In this document: positions 48,880 to 64,000 of the stretch, piece after piece
How positions within the stretch are numbered: position 1 is the stretch's first letter
Layout: each line of letters opens with the position of its first letter
Origin: Zeus faber
Lineage: Eukaryota; Chordata; Actinopteri; Zeiformes; Zeidae
DNA: 64,000 nucleotides
Direction of reading: 5' to 3'
Assembly: GCA_960531495.1 (NCBI GenBank)
Contig: OY482860.1
Location: forward strand, 734,501 to 798,500
The notes under the pieces: generated by a model
What the model saw: the letters and a program-made list of their open reading frames with translations, nothing else
Databases searched by the model: none
Told to the model about the DNA's origin: nothing
Position numbers and translations under genes: made by a program

Positions 48880-51800
48880 AGAAACAAACAAAACAATCCA
48901 AATAAAAAAGTTCAAATGTTATAATTGATCAGCTTATCTAAAGTGTGCCGACTAGTAAACGGCCTAAAACTCAATTTGACACAGCTAAACTAAATCTCCT
49001 TGAAACTAACTGTTTTCCCCCAAACTGTTGCCATCATGGTTTCCATTTCCTGTGTTCCTCAGCAGATAGCAGATTTTAACTCCCTGCGTTACGTAACAGC
49101 TACGGGAAACACATGCCGGGCACATGCCGTACCGAGGGAGGAAGACAGATCCATGACTGACAACGCCACATGAGCACGAGGCTTCATTCTTCCACTAAAG
49201 TGTAGAATAATTTAAATCCCACAATAGGACCGATGTGATGATAAATCAAAACAAAACAACGTGCAGCGCTTTCTACGTAGAATTATGCCTTCCCCAGCCT
49301 TCTTATGAGAGAGAGATATAGTATGTTAACAATTAACGGACTATCGATTAATTGCTAATAACAGTTTTATCAACGTTGCATAAGTCCCCACGTGCGATGG
49401 CCCCACCCTGTGGTGACGTCATGCCTGCGTTTATGTTATCAATTAATTGACAGTTAACAACTGTCGATAAAGAAAATTCATTTAGATATGCATCCCTTAG
49501 ACAGACAGACAGACAGACAACTATAAAAAAAAGAAAGTGACAATATATGTGGAAAAATGTGGGAATATACAATAATTCCTAATTATCTGTACCTAATAAA
49601 ATATGACAATATACACTAAACCTAATGACAAACAACAACAAAATTACAGAAAAACAATTTAAAAAAAAAAATCGAAAAATATTTAAAAAAAAAACTGAAA
49701 CATATACAATAACTAATGAAATTAAGCTAGACGTGAACCAGGAAAATTAACCTAAAAATAAGAAAGAAAATCACATCATGAATCACTGAAGCAGGCATCT
49801 GGTTGAGCGCTGCATCATCACTCAGGGGTGAAGCAATAATCCCTAAATCATGTCAGTGTGGCAAGTCCCAACACCACAGCCTCCGTTATTTAACAGTGTA
49901 AACAGGCTCACCAGATATAGGGAACGGATGGAGCGGCAGAGATCCATCTCAGCTGTTCTGAGTCAGAGGAGGGTCTAAAGAACACCTCATTTTGCAATAC
50001 GCCCATTCCACATCCCAACGCTATATAAATGGACTTTAACACCAATAACTGACTTTAGCAGCAAAGGTTTAAACATGTCCAGCTGCATTTTAACCCCGTG
50101 CTTGGGAAACAGCAACGTATGATTACCCAAGATGGCACCACACCCACACATCAGGAAACTAGAAGCATTTCCTCCCACTAGTTCTGCCTCTCAATGCATC
50201 CGAGTGTCCAGCTGAAGTCTATTGAGCCAGACATCAGTATCTTTATCTACATATCTATATTTAAAAATCCCCCACCTCAAGTGCTTATGCTTGGGTGCTC
50301 CGTTATCTGGCTGCCGTGGCCATGCTACGAAGATAAGTTCATTATAAACAACTCTTTTTCTGTTTGGAGGATTTTGAAGGGGGCGGGGCTAAACGTGAAC
50401 CTGGCTGGACATCACCTTCAACACGAGTCTTACTAATGTTACAGGTATAACAAAATTGCAGGTATTTTGCGAATACTTTGGGGTTTTCAGTGAAATTAGC
50501 TTTTCCATCTTTGACACCTAATTGTCAAGAAGCCACCTGCATTTATACGGAAGAGATAAAATCGGAACCTGCGTCTGAAATGGCACATTAGCATATACTG
50601 ATCAGTGCACCACATGAGTAGGTTAACGTGTTGAGTATTTGGCTGTAAAGCGTATCCCATAATGCGCTGTGAGCTTCTATACAGTGTTGTCAACTCATTA
50701 TTTTTCCTCACACGCTTAAATATGCTGGACAATGGTAGTCACATGTAGTATGTCACCTAGGGTTTAGTTATGAAAGGCTGTGTGCCAGATGTTAACCCTA
50801 TGGGGCAACAGAATTTACCGATTAATGTATTGTAACCAATATATGTGCCTCGTTGGATTCTGTGTAAATCCAACTTTGCAACAAGAACAATTGTGTGGAA
50901 AAAGTGTGATCAATGCATACCAAATTTAAATCCAGTTGTTGATGATTCCAATGTCTTATTTGATACATAGATGCAGAAAGGAAGGAAACCTCCAAAGAAA
51001 TGTTCGAAGCTGAACTCTTTGATTTTTGACTTAATGACAAAGGTGAAAAGGCTGATTTAATCGTGAAGAGGATGTTTTAGTGCTAGGGTGAGAAACCTTC
51101 ATCCTCTGTTTAGTATAGTATCGCAGTTTAACGCAATAAAAGAAAAAAGTTTTGTATTATACTATTATTATATTAACATAACACCATCCGCTCTGTGGAT
51201 ATCTTTAAACAGCAACTGAAAACATACACATTTACTCTGGCATTTAACTAGTATGACTGTTCTTGTAACTGTTGTTTTTTTTTCTCCTCAAATGAACTAT
51301 TCATTCACTTTAAATAATTCATTACTGTAAATGATTAATTGCTAAATGTCAGTTAAAGCACTTTGAACTGCAAATTTAGCATGAAAGGTGCTATAAAATA
51401 AAGATTATCATCATTATATATCTAAAAAAAAAATTTACTTATATTGACAAACCACTTGTTGAGGCAGAAATGCAGGAATGAAAGGCTGGTGCATATTAGA
51501 GCTTAGAACTGCGGAAGCCTTTTTTAAAAGCAAACATAATCCGACTTTGAATTGTTCTTGCACTGATGGTCAGTAAAAGTGGATTATTTTATTGCTGGTA
51601 AATGGACGGGTGGCGAGCAACGATTCTTGGAAAGTTGTTTATCTCTAGCCCCGAAAATCAGCTTCAGCCAGGTGTGTTTAGATATATATGAGGAATTTGT
51701 CATGGTGGTTTATTGGTGCATTTCTACAGAAGATGAGATTTTTAAAAAGCATGACAGTAAAAAAAGTAAATAAATAATAGAAAAATACAAAACATAAGTA

Positions 51801-52080
51801 GTCAAATATATAAAATAATACAGACAATCTAGCAGAATACACATCTCCCAAGAATAAAAGATATAAAAACACATAAAATGGCTAGTAGTACCTGGATAAT
51901 ACTGGCTCAGTATAATAGCTCAAAAGTGAGTTTTAGGAAGTGAAAATCCCATTCATTGTCATAACCATCCAAGGTAGGCTTACAAGTTATGAGATTGGGA
52001 AACAATTGTATATGCACCTGTAAAAGCCACAAGTCTGTATGATATGAACCATGTTTTCATTTATCACCTGGTCCCCGGGC
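48880..52080. other. Large lrrc1 intron, no gene seen
   Basis: A (GACA)n tract lies at 49500-49519 and A-rich tracts at 49640-49700. No further repeat, exon or domain is recognised. Confidence 0.5.
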
Positions 52081-52084
52081 GCGT

Positions 52085-52255
52085 CCACGTATGCTGCCCA
52101 CTGCTCCTGGCTGTGCCCCCGGAGGAAGGACAAGCCAGGATGGGTCAAAAGCAGAGGATCCATTTCACCGGCCACCATCAAGCATGTGCATGTGTGTGCA
52201 AGCATGTGTTGTAGTGTGGTGTGTTGTGTGACGAATAAAGACTGTTTCTTCTTCT
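52085..52255 (+). repeat. Retroposon tail related to 47586-47815
   Basis: The block GCTGCCCACTGCTCCTGGCT leads into CATTTCACCGGCCACCATCA and ends GTGTTGTGTGACGAATAAAG, the same 3' end as the SINE-type repeat at 47.6 kb. A shorter relative lies at 6515-6570. Confidence 0.7.
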
Positions 52256-52677
52256 CTCTGTTTCTAATCCTACAGTGTAGTCTCTTTTTCATCATTGAAT
52301 CCGGGTAGGTAGTTCCTCCACTCTTTAAATAATGATGTACAGAGTCTTGTACCTTATGCTTTTTTTCCCATTTTTCAATTTTAAGATCCTCCGAATCTTA
52401 TGTTTTATGGTCACAATTCATCTGGTAGTTGGTTGGCTTGGGTCCAGGCTTAAAAGTCTTTCTATAAGATTTTCTGAAACGTCAATGGAGTGAATAAATG
52501 AGAAATTCACTTCCAGAAACTGAGACGTTCAAAAAGTGGGCGGTCACTGCTGAGCGCTAGATAACCTCTCTCCATCTCAAAAATATATATTTAACAAAAA
52601 ATGAAGGCTGTGTATTAATAAAAGGTATTCAACAGATATTATAAAAAAATATATATATTGGAAATATTGGACACTTA

Positions 52678-52794
<117 letters not shown>

Positions 52795-53764
52795 TTAGTT
52801 ATTTTTGTAATTACTATGATTTAGAAAAGGTCATAAAAAGAAAAATATAACTTTCCTTAATAAATTATTACTTAAAAAAAAAAATGCAGAATTGTCATAT
52901 AAAGAGAGAACACTATTTATTTTCCCTGCAGAAACCTTGTGTAAAAATATATTTAAAAAGATGCCTGTCTAAGTACAATAAAGACAGATTCTTAGTGGCG
53001 TGGTGTTTTTTCAGATTTTAAAGCTTTCAATGTGGCTGTAGATCAGGCTCATGCTGACGTAGCTGACCTTCTGCTCAGTGACAGATCTAGTTGCAAATGC
53101 AACATCAATCAATAGATTATTTTTTTGATTTGATTAATCTATGAAACTAATCTATACTGTATAATTATTGTAAATTCTGGTAAAATGGTGAAAAATGAAT
53201 GAGGAGCACTGTATCTGAACCCAAACAGGCATCTTGAAGTTACTTAATGTTTTGCCGGAAGTCTTAAGGCATGATTTCTTAATTTTAGAACGCAGAACAG
53301 AGACATGCATTCACATGTTTATCTTTAGAATGGTGCATAAAAGAACCTTTTCCAAAACACATCCCAAACCAGAGCATTACAAAAATCATCCGATTCATTG
53401 TAGGGCTACACAACTAATTGTATATTGATCGCAATGTTGATATTGGCCTTCACAATTAAACACACAGGAAACCAGCAACTACTGTTTTATAGAAGTGCAT
53501 AAGTAGTTAATTAGTTTTATCATCAGAGACATTTCCATACTTTTTATTCAGGTAAGCTAATTTCCTTTTCTTATCAGTGCATCTCTCTACAGTCAGGTTT
53601 CTAAACCTGTACATTTTGCTTCAAAGCACCTTCCGTTTTATGACAATAATTTTTCTTTTCATATTCGTTTTTCTAATCAGTGCATTTGGTTCTTGGCATT
53701 TCATGTATTTAGAAGTCATCGCCAATATACGCTGCATATCAATGGGAACAGTGGAGCTGTTCTC

Positions 53765-54110
53765 ACTGCTTTGTCGGCATATTCAAGTCTGGTAGAATTT
53801 TTGAAGTAGAAATCCTCAGTATGGCAAGCAAAAGTTCATCATTCAACCTGGATCTGTGCTTTGACTTGTTGATGTTCATGACTAAGGTTTGCTCGCAGAT
53901 GTAGGTGGATCCAAACAGGTTGCCTTGTGTTTGGAAACTTGGCCTCACTCAAAGAGGCGTAGAACTCAGGCAGAGTCTCAAACTTGTGTCTGACCGTAGA
54001 ATCGCAGAAACGTAGATACTTGATATTTTCTAATGTTTTGACAAAGCAATCACTCCTGGAAACAGCAGGGGGCGTCTGCCTCTCCTCCTGCTGCATAATG
54101 GCCTATTACA
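53765..54110 (-). mobile_element. hAT transposase C-terminal fragment
   Basis: The minus strand reads FGSTYICEQTLVMNINKSKH and SRLNDELLLAILRIST, the C-terminal dimerisation region of GTF2IRD2/ZBED-type hAT transposases. It begins with a frame containing FETLPEFYASLSEAKFPN and then shifts. It is in the intron between lrrc1 exons 3 and 4. Confidence 0.82.
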
Positions 54111-54857
54111 CAGAGACAATGGCAGGAGAATGGCTGAACAAACTGATAACCCCAAATGCTATAATTCTGATCATTAAGTTAATGTAATAATAAGATCAAA
54201 AAATATTTTCATTTATTTTGTTCCCCTAGTTTCTTACTTGTATGGAAGTGAAAAATGTAAACATAACTAAGAGAATTGGAGTGGAGTTTTCTCCTCCAGA
54301 CAGTGGTGCGCCATGTGATAGAAGGATGAAATTGGTAATGACCTCCTCGTCCGTAGCTCAGTAAAACTGATAAAAAGCGAATTACCCCCCAAAAAAACTG
54401 TTTCCCTTTAAGATGGAATCTGCCTTGGCTCTACCTACAGATCCATCTGATAAGACTGGAAGAGGGAAAGACAGACACAGCAAACTCAACAAAACATTGC
54501 ATCCGTTTGCTGTGTCAACACTGTTTAGAAGTGCCAGATCTGAATCTGCGTAATAATACTTTACATTCGGCACTTCCAAACAGAGGCAGAGCACTGCGGT
54601 TCTACCCCTGCTAAGGTGCAAATTAACCCAGACCCCAGCCAAACAAAGATAAATCAAGAGGCAGAGGGCAAACATTTACACGACCTGTCGAGAACAGTGC
54701 ATGTGTATTCACAAGGACCACTGTGTTTATTTAAGGTGATTTAAACGCAGGGCTAAAATGCAAAATCAAAGAGAAGAAACCCCCAAATTGAAACTACTAA
54801 ATGTAGATGGATAGTAATAGCTTGTTCCATTTGTGAACATTTGTTTTGTATCGATTA

Positions 54858-56725
<1,868 letters not shown>

Positions 56726-56730
56726 CACAA

Positions 56731-57170
56731 TGGGGCGATTTTGTGGACACAGATTAGGCCTAATCTTAGACTAATTCACTCTTTTAATCCGGACTAACTG
56801 AAATGGCATTTCTTTGTCATGGTTTAAAAATTTCTCAGACTTGCCTAGTCTTGGTTTAAAAAAATCTTATTTCAAGAAGGAAGATTAGAGCTAATATAGG
56901 TCTAAGTCAAGGCTTAAATTAAACCTTTGGATTAATGGATGTGGGCTTCCAGGTCAACCACGACAACAGAGGAAATGGATTATCTGGATCAAAACCAGCC
57001 AGAAGGAGCTGACTAGTCCTTCATCACCTTAGTCTAGGACTTCCTAGTTTGGAACTAATTCATGTGAAGTTAAGTCAAGTCTCTGAAAGGCATTTTTAAA
57101 TTTTGGATTAATTTACATAGGATTAATTTAGTCCTGATCTTGATTAAACACCATCTGTGAAACCACCCCA
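56731..57170 (+). mobile_element. Dispersed repeat with inverted ends, copy 2
   Basis: It starts TGGGGCGATTTTGTGGACAC and ends ATCTGTGAAACCACCCCA, so the ends are imperfect inverted repeats. The interior (CCGGACTAACTGAAATGGCA) matches 25473-25840. It is non-coding and lies in lrrc1 intron 2. Confidence 0.78.
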
Positions 57171-57474
57171 AATGTGGGTTTTTTTTCCCCCCCATTCTTT
57201 TTCTTTTTCTTTTTGGTGGTATCCACTTTATGTCTTGGACAAAATATAATTATTGTCATATTACCAACACTGAACCACAACCCATTTTAATAGCTGATTT
57301 GCTGACAGATGAAGCACAGAAGACAGGATGGTGCACATCGCCTGACCATACAGAAAAAAACACATTCACAAATTAAAACTTATTGTTGGAATTGATTAAG
57401 TCCTCAGAGAGCGAAATTCAACCTCATTGACGATCCCTGGTCTACACGTCTGTTGCTAAGGTTAACCACCATCA

Positions 57475-57741
<267 letters not shown>

Positions 57742-58378
57742 CTAGAGATAAGCAAATAATAACAATAGAGTGTCCAGAAATATTATATATATGATAAACG
57801 ACATGAATGAAAACAAGATCCAAGCTTGGTATTAATGAAGCCAACATGAGGATGCTCAGCTTTGTACACTTCAAGTCACAGTAGTTTACCAGCATACTGT
57901 GTACAACTTACACAGTTTACTTCAAAAGAAGAAAGAACTTAACAAAAAAGAACCACCAGTAAACATGTCCCACTAACGCCATTGCCAGTCCATCCTATAC
58001 ATGAAGCATGTTCTCAACCATACAGTTAGGAAAGGAACGGGAAAACAAAGTTGAACTCTGAATCCTGATGCAACAAACCATGAGATAAGATAAGAACACT
58101 TGATGGTACATGTACTTCTTACGTATTATTCACAAAACACAAGCAAAAAATCTTTCTTTAGTATGACCAACACAACATTGGACACAGTCAACATATAAAC
58201 TGCTCTTTCCAATATGCCAGGCTTACGTGTTAGGTTGAAACAAGATGAATTGAGGCATGAATTGAGATGAAAAACATTTTTATTTAACAACTGAATTGTA
58301 AAAAGATGACTGTGACTGATATTGTGATGCAGTCCTGGACAAATCTCAGGATACACAATATTATCATCGTTGTTGATG

Positions 58379-58396
58379 GGGGGGGGGGGGGGGGGC
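58379..58396. repeat. Poly(G) tract
   Basis: An uninterrupted run of about 18 G. Confidence 0.95.
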
Positions 58397-58556
58397 AGTG
58401 ACGGAGAAAGTGTTCCCATTACGAATGGTTGTACACAGGTTTTTTGGTTTCATTCAATTACAATAAATACTTCTACAATAAAAAAAATAAAAAAACACAA
58501 TAGACCAGGGGTGCCCACAGTTTTTCGGCTTGTGAGCTACTTTTAGAATGACAAGG

Positions 58557-59800
58557 TCAAAATAATCTACCTGCATTAAAAAATGCAGCGAGCGATTGAC
58601 TCGAGTAGAGCAATGTCTTGAAACCATTTGTCAAAGTCTCACAGACAGTTTCCAATCTGCTCTGTGTAGCACCAACTGTCAAGTTGCGTACACGCAGCCT
58701 TCCCTTGGTCAGATCAGTTAAAAATGCCAAGTCTAGCAGCCACTGATCATCATTAAGTTGCATGTATTTTGCATTTTTCCTGACAAGGAGAAACTCATCT
58801 ATCTCTGGACAGAGCTCTTGAAATCTCTGCGGGAATTCCCCCCTACGAAGCCATCTCACGTCAGTGTGTAGCACGAGGTCAGAGTAGTTGCAGTCAGCCT
58901 CCCAGTGCACGGAACAGGCGTCTTTGAAGAGATCTCGCTTGAAAAGAACGGGCGATTTTCGTTGCCACATCCATTATCTCTTTCATGTTTAGCATTTTTG
59001 CACATAATGCTTGTTGGTGTATTATGCAGTGGTAGTTAAGGAAGTCTGGGAAAGCATCGTCCTCCTTGCACTTAGTAATAAATCCATTCAAGCGGCCCAC
59101 CATTGCGAGCGCACCATCCGTGATAATTGACATCAATTTACACACTGGGAGATGGTTTTGTCGATAAAGTTTTTGAAAGACTGAAAAATGTCCTCTCCTC
59201 GTGTGTGTTGTTTCATGGGCAGTATTGTGAACAGCTCCTCTTTTGCAGTCATATCTCTAAACACCATACGAATAAAAATGCACAATTGTGCTGTATCCCT
59301 TATGTCCGTAGACTCGTCTACTTGCAATGAGAAACACTCACAGTCCACGATGTCCTTCCAAAGCTGCTTTGTCAAATCATCGCCCCTTACTTCACAGCGC
59401 CGTGTAACAGTACTTCTTGATAGCTGAAGAGCTTTAATTGGAGATAATATTTCTGGTTTAGGCCTCAACGAGGGCCTCTTTTACCATCTCTCCATCTTGA
59501 AAGGACTTCTTACGCTTAATGATGGCGTGACTCACCTGGACCGATGCTTCGGTGGCTGCCTTTGCTTTGGGATTCAGCTTTGTGAAAAATGACTTGTGTT
59601 CAATTAACTGAGTTCAGTTCAGTCACCTTTCTCTTTCTCAGCTCGCTCTTCGGAGGAAAAACAGTGTCGTATTTTTTATGAACAGTTCGAAAATGCCTTT
59701 CCACATTTCCCTTTTTTGGAATAGCAATGGTAGATTGACAGATCAGACAAACGCACTTCAAGTATGACATGGTGGAGAACAAAAAAAGTCCTCCTCTCAT
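58557..59800 (-). pseudogene. hAT transposase, GTF2IRD2/ZBED-like, broken
   Basis: The BED-type finger is at 59770 down (VCLICQSTIAIPKKGNVERH). Next comes SLQVDESTDIRDTAQLCIFI (59350 region), then SIITDGALAMVGRLNGFI and YHCIIHQQALCAKMLN, then HTDVRWLRRGEFPQRFQEL. This is the normal order of the hAT transposase. Frameshifts or stops separate at least four pieces, and the hATC C-terminus is missing. Confidence 0.88.
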
Positions 59801-59969
59801 TTCCCATGGAAGTAGTAAGCTTTTGGTTTCTTACTTGGTCCAGCTCCCCCACTCATTTTTTATATCCCTTTTTTAGTAGATATAAATTGGAAGGCTAACT
59901 AGGTCACTTAGCTCGCTATAGTTTTGCAGTAGCTCACGCGTTTTCTATGTGGTGACCCATGTGTTAGAA

Positions 59970-60195
59970 GAGAGGAGATCTAAGTAGTTGTGATTGTAAC
60001 CCAATGAACAAAGTTTTAAGCAACATTAGATTGGCTGCCCTGTATGTCATTCAAGTGTCAAACGCCAAAAGCAGGATAGATGATGGGTTAAGAGAGGAGA
60101 TCTAAGTAGTTGTGATTGTAACCCAATGAATAAAGTTTTATGCAACATTAGACTGGCTGCCCTGTACGTCAATCAAGTGTCAAATGCCAAATGGA
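59970..60195. repeat. Tandem duplication of about 110-120 bases
   Basis: GAGGAGATCTAAGTAGTTGT and GGCTGCCCTGTA each occur twice, followed by TCAAGTGTCAAA. The copies differ at several bases. The repeat is internal to the hAT element. Confidence 0.9.
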
Positions 60196-60203
60196 GGATA
60201 GAT

Positions 60204-60412
60204 TCATTTCATTTCATTTCATTTAGCAGACGCTTTTATCCAAAGCGACTTACAATTATTCAAACGCCGACGGACGCAGCCATCAGGAGCAATTAGGGGT
60301 TAAGTGTCTTGCTCAAGGACACTACAGCATGCTAGCAGAAGGAGACTGAGATTGAACCAGCAACCTTTAGATTACTAGACAACCAGCTCTACCTCCTGAG
60401 CTAAGTACGGTA
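60204..60412 (-). mobile_element. tRNA-derived SINE, copy 3
   Basis: The reverse complement of copies 1 and 2: GCAGACGCTTTTATCCAAAG, then GGGGTTAAGTGTCTTGCTC, then a B box remnant. Its 3' tail is TTTCA repeats at 60209-60229. It is inside the hAT element, so it is younger than that insertion. Confidence 0.87.
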
Positions 60413-60589
60413 GTTGTGATTGTAACGCTGATCTACCCGCACTACCTTCGCGATCGACCTATTGGGCACCCCTGCAGTAGACACACACATACACGGACGC
60501 ATGCACACACACAGAACAGAACAGAATCAGAATCAGAAACACTTTAATAATCCCTGGGGGAAATTACTAATTACTACGAACTCTGAGAG

Positions 60590-60900
60590 AGAAAGACGAT
60601 GTATCGTTGGGACACAAACATCTGAGGAGAAACAGAAAAAGGATGTATCGTTGGAACACAAACATCCATAGTTTGGCGTTTTTGGGGGATATTTACGTTC
60701 CGATCCAAAGCAGACGGTAAATATTCATTGCGTAAAATATGTTGACAGGATGTCCTGACGAAGACAGACAACAGCACAAACTTTATTGTTAATTTAGACC
60801 TACTGTACTTTCCATATTGATCTTGTTTTTAATTTGATCAAAATTCTATTTTAGTGAAATGTTAAAGCAGCTGCACTTGTTACTTATTGTTCACAAACTG
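60590..60900 (+). mobile_element. hAT relic with BED-finger fragment, copy 2
   Basis: ACGTTCCGATCCAAAGCAGA and AAATATGTTGAC, followed by CAGCTGCACTTGTTAC, match the copy at 29815-30125. It is a fragment with no usable frame. Confidence 0.6.
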
Positions 60901-60904
60901 AAAT

Positions 60905-63900
60905 AATTTGATTTCAAGTAATAATTTTCGTAATTTTTATTTATTTATTTTTTAAATGGCGTTTACTGACAGGACTTATGATTATTTTTGAATATTCAAT
61001 AAAAATATTATACATCTACATGCCTTGATGATGTCATAGCCTGCTTATTAATTGTTTTTAAGCTCAATAAACACATAATATTTGCTCAGAATCTCTCCCA
61101 ATTGCCCGGGAAATTGAAATCTTCCAGGATCAGCACCAAATGGAAACTCTGCCTAAAGTATGTGTTTTTTATGTGCCAATCGGCAATTAAGCTGCATGCT
61201 GTGTTGACATTTCACTTATTGTTTATATCCCCAGTAAATATTATCTTTCAAAATAAACATTCATGTAAAATCATTTAAGTCACCCATTAACCACCAGGGA
61301 AATCGCTATAAGAGCAATGTCTTTATGATGTTGTCACAAGCCTGAACTGGATTTTATTTATTTTTTAGGTTCCTTCTAGGTTCCAAAGGTAAGCTCCCTT
61401 TTAGAAAATGCAGAACCATGACAGCCAAGTGCACATAAAGGCCTTCAGAAACCATCTGCATTCAAAGAACTCTAGACCTAAAAAGGGAGACATACACAAA
61501 ATCCACCTGTAGTTTCATGAAATGAGGGTGTTGAAACATGGTTAGATGTGTTGGATCAAGTTGTATATCTTGATATGCAAAATTCTTGTCTGGGGATTGA
61601 ACTCCCTGGGGGACACAATCCACGTGTACCTCTGATTCCATTTCCCTGTTTTTATACTGTATTTTATTTATTAGTGCAATGCTGTTGAGCCTGCACCAAA
61701 GTTTTTCCACTTCACCGTACTGTATAATGAACTTGAAAATAAAACTCTTTAAACTTGAATCAAATAGACTCCAGCACAGAGTTAAGGTGACCATTTACTG
61801 GAAGTGATACGACACCAAGGATGAACTCTGAACGAACCAGGCTAAAAAGAAACTCAATAAATTCAATCTTTTCACCATTTTTCTCCTAACTACAGATTTT
61901 GAAATTCCAGACATTTTTATAAAAAGAAAGCAAGACGGTGATCCATCATGCTTTTATTGTTCACTCTTCTCTCAGCATTCTCTCAATATTAGTGAATCTC
62001 CCTTTAACACACTGACAGCGAACCAGTTCAGCTGGTTACTGTTTCTCACCCTCTGGGTGTCATGCATGTCTCACAAAAAAAAAAAAAAAAAAAAAACGAA
62101 ACCGGATGACCTCACCGATAATAACGTTGATATCTTAATTCTCAAGCCAATATATTAATCCCCAATCTTATTGACTTTTGCATTGGTATGCCAGTGCTTT
62201 AAGAGACTTACAAAGTGCCAATCTCAACTAATGCAGGGTTAAAGAACAGATACGACTGTGTCTAACACTTTTGTTGGGTGGGGGGGGGGGTCTAATTCAG
62301 TTTTCGGGTGAATGTCATTGGCCTTTTGGCAGAGATAAACAGGACTTTGAGGAGAAACTGATCACAGCACAAGTCATGAAAGTCATTGAACTCTCACATA
62401 GACTGATGGCACACTGCTTATCAATGGGGAATCTAGATTTTTCCAGTATCAGTGTATAAGGTACTTATGGTTGAGGACTGGTATCAATAGAGAGAGTGAT
62501 ACGATATATACCGATCTTTAACAGACATACTTTAGTCATTTTGTTCAAATTAAAAGGCATTGTCAGACATCCACTACCTAAAATAGCCAAAATTTCTAGG
62601 CTTTGCACTTCCATAAGACTTGGCTTCTGTGAGAAATGCCTCATTTTAATCTTAGCAAGCTACATACCAGCATAGGTGGAGATTTTTCAAACCTCAGTTT
62701 TCTGCGTATTCGTGTGGACCGGAGAAACAGAGGTTTTGCCAGATGATGACGTCATGACCTTGATTTACAAATGCGCAATTGTTGTTTCACACATTGAGCA
62801 TGCGCCAGAAACCTACAAACAACGGCGGACTACTGGTCTGTTCACTTACGGGTAGTACTGTAAGGTTTAATGTAGAGTATTTTCCCGTAAATATCCTGTA
62901 TTATTGGTCACTGCGCATCCCCGCTTCCAGTTACTCCAAACAAAACCAATAATAAGAGTGTATTTTTATTGTAGATGTATTTATTCTGAAACAAAAACAT
63001 ACACTGTGCGAAACAGGGTGCTTGAAATGCCAATGCTGTGCTGTGTTGTTGTTTTCGCCGATCAAGAAGAAGCCCATCAATGTGCATGTTCCCAATGTTC
63101 TTGATTGTGGTGTTTGACAAAGTTTTATCACCCCCCTACTGGCCTTGCATGCTTGTCAGCATTTTTAATTGTTTTTGCGATCTTATGTGGACAGAGATGT
63201 TTTCAAAAACACCGTTGGTGTGAACAGGAATTTTTTGAAGACAGAGGGGGAAAATAATATGTTTTAAAAAATACCCGTATACGGGCCTTCGTCTTGAGTT
63301 CACTCAGCAAGCATAGATGGAATAAGTAACATGCCACAGAGTACAATAAACAGTTTTTTGTCTTCTTGTCTGAACCCCCCTCTTTTAGCTAAACGTACTT
63401 ACAATATTACTAAAATAAGTCCTGGAAATAACTATTTGTTATGCAACAACATGACTCATCAGTTCAATGGGACACACCTGCGCTCACTTCCTGAGACTGT
63501 GAAATGCAGGTTTGGTTTGGTCAGCCCCGTGAATAAGTACTGATCTAACCATCTCTACTTCTCGTGTTCATCTAAAGATAGGGCTGGAGTTTACAGCTTG
63601 GGTCAATGTTTCATTACATCTTGGTGGGGGATACAAGAACACAGCCAGCGTTATGATTAAGGCAGAGCTAAAAGTGGAGGAAAAATAGCTCAATGCTTCA
63701 CTAATATTCAACCCGACACCCTGATCCTCTGGCCATAGTGCGTAACATGAAACACCTCACCAAGGTCACCTTATGTAACCTCAACACCAATGTACTTTGG
63801 ACATGTGAAGCCTCAAAACATCCCTATAACTGTACAGCTGCAGTTTTGATGATTAATTATGTAGTCAACATTGATTTGGTGCACTTTAAATACAAGAGGT

Positions 63901-64000
63901 TTTCCTTTGGGTTTATGGTAGAGAGTCTTAAACAGACACGGCCATCTAAAGGATGCCATGCTAAGGCACAAATTCCCTGTCCATCGCCACTTTAATCCAA
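60905..64000. other. Intron 1 of lrrc1, no gene or exon 1 seen
   Basis: Both strands were checked for the LRRC1 N-terminus (an MFHCIPLW-like start and an ELLLDANQLRELPE-like segment) without success. A-run 62077-62096 and G-run 62281-62291 are the only repeats noted. Confidence 0.55.

Larger units (their letters stand above)
58506..60474 (-). mobile_element. hAT transposon with TIRs and 8-bp target duplication
   Basis: The left end CAGGGGTGCCCA and right end TGGGCACCCCTG are exact inverted repeats. They are flanked by CAATAGAC (58498-58505) and CAGTAGAC (60475-60482), an 8-base duplication with one difference, as expected for hAT. The transposase remnants are on the minus strand. A SINE is nested at 60204-60412 and a 120-base segment is tandemly duplicated at 59970-60195. 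Confidence 0.9.

Overview
This is vertebrate DNA, most likely from a teleost fish. It is AT-rich and intron-rich, with GT/AG splice sites and no bacterial gene organisation. It is heavily loaded with repeats typical of fish: L1-type LINEs, Ty3/gypsy and DIRS-like retroelements, a Tc1 transposon, several hAT transposons, tRNA-derived SINEs and microsatellites. The species cannot be named from the sequence alone.

The host gene is lrrc1 (LANO), the LAP-family leucine-rich-repeat polarity protein related to Scribble. It lies on the minus strand. Thirteen coding exons, in order from 57624 down to 28808, join without a frame break into 476 residues of LRRs, a LAP-specific region and a C-terminal PDZ ligand ending in TSV. 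Exon 1, which encodes the N-terminus, was not found and probably lies beyond the right edge. The introns carry most of the transposons between 29 and 64 kb: hAT, SINEs, a DIRS fragment, a LINE fragment and a complete Tc1.

The most interesting result lies downstream of the annotated-type lrrc1 stop codon, on the same strand, between 26.6 and 21.2 kb. Three consecutive phase-0 exons (24299-24388, 23610-23687, 22206-22469) encode a complete PDZ domain closely resembling PDZ1 of Scribble. Mammalian LANO is known for lacking PDZ domains. Two open linker exons (26364-26635 and 26023-26232) and a possible terminal exon (21236-21418) flank these, all with compatible phases. The last lrrc1 exon contains a consensus internal donor (after 28942) whose phase matches the first linker exon. 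I propose that this gene makes a short LANO form ending in a PDZ ligand and a long Scribble-like form of roughly 850 residues with one PDZ domain. The transcript structure is inferred; the PDZ exons are read directly from the sequence.

Left part: 1-4140 is a degenerate L1 on the minus strand. 5835-6960 is a second L1 piece in the opposite orientation that ends in an unusual GC-rich block (6960-7445). 8039-11090 is a broken gypsy element (minus) with a SINE inside it. 12815-14176 is a hAT element (plus). 17391-20625 is a gypsy element with two LTRs, a tRNA-Leu-type primer site and no reverse transcriptase.

Right part (57.6-64 kb): intron 1 of lrrc1 with a hAT element (58506-60474) that has inverted ends and a near-perfect 8-bp target duplication, with a SINE nested in it. 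The remainder is unrecognised non-coding sequence.
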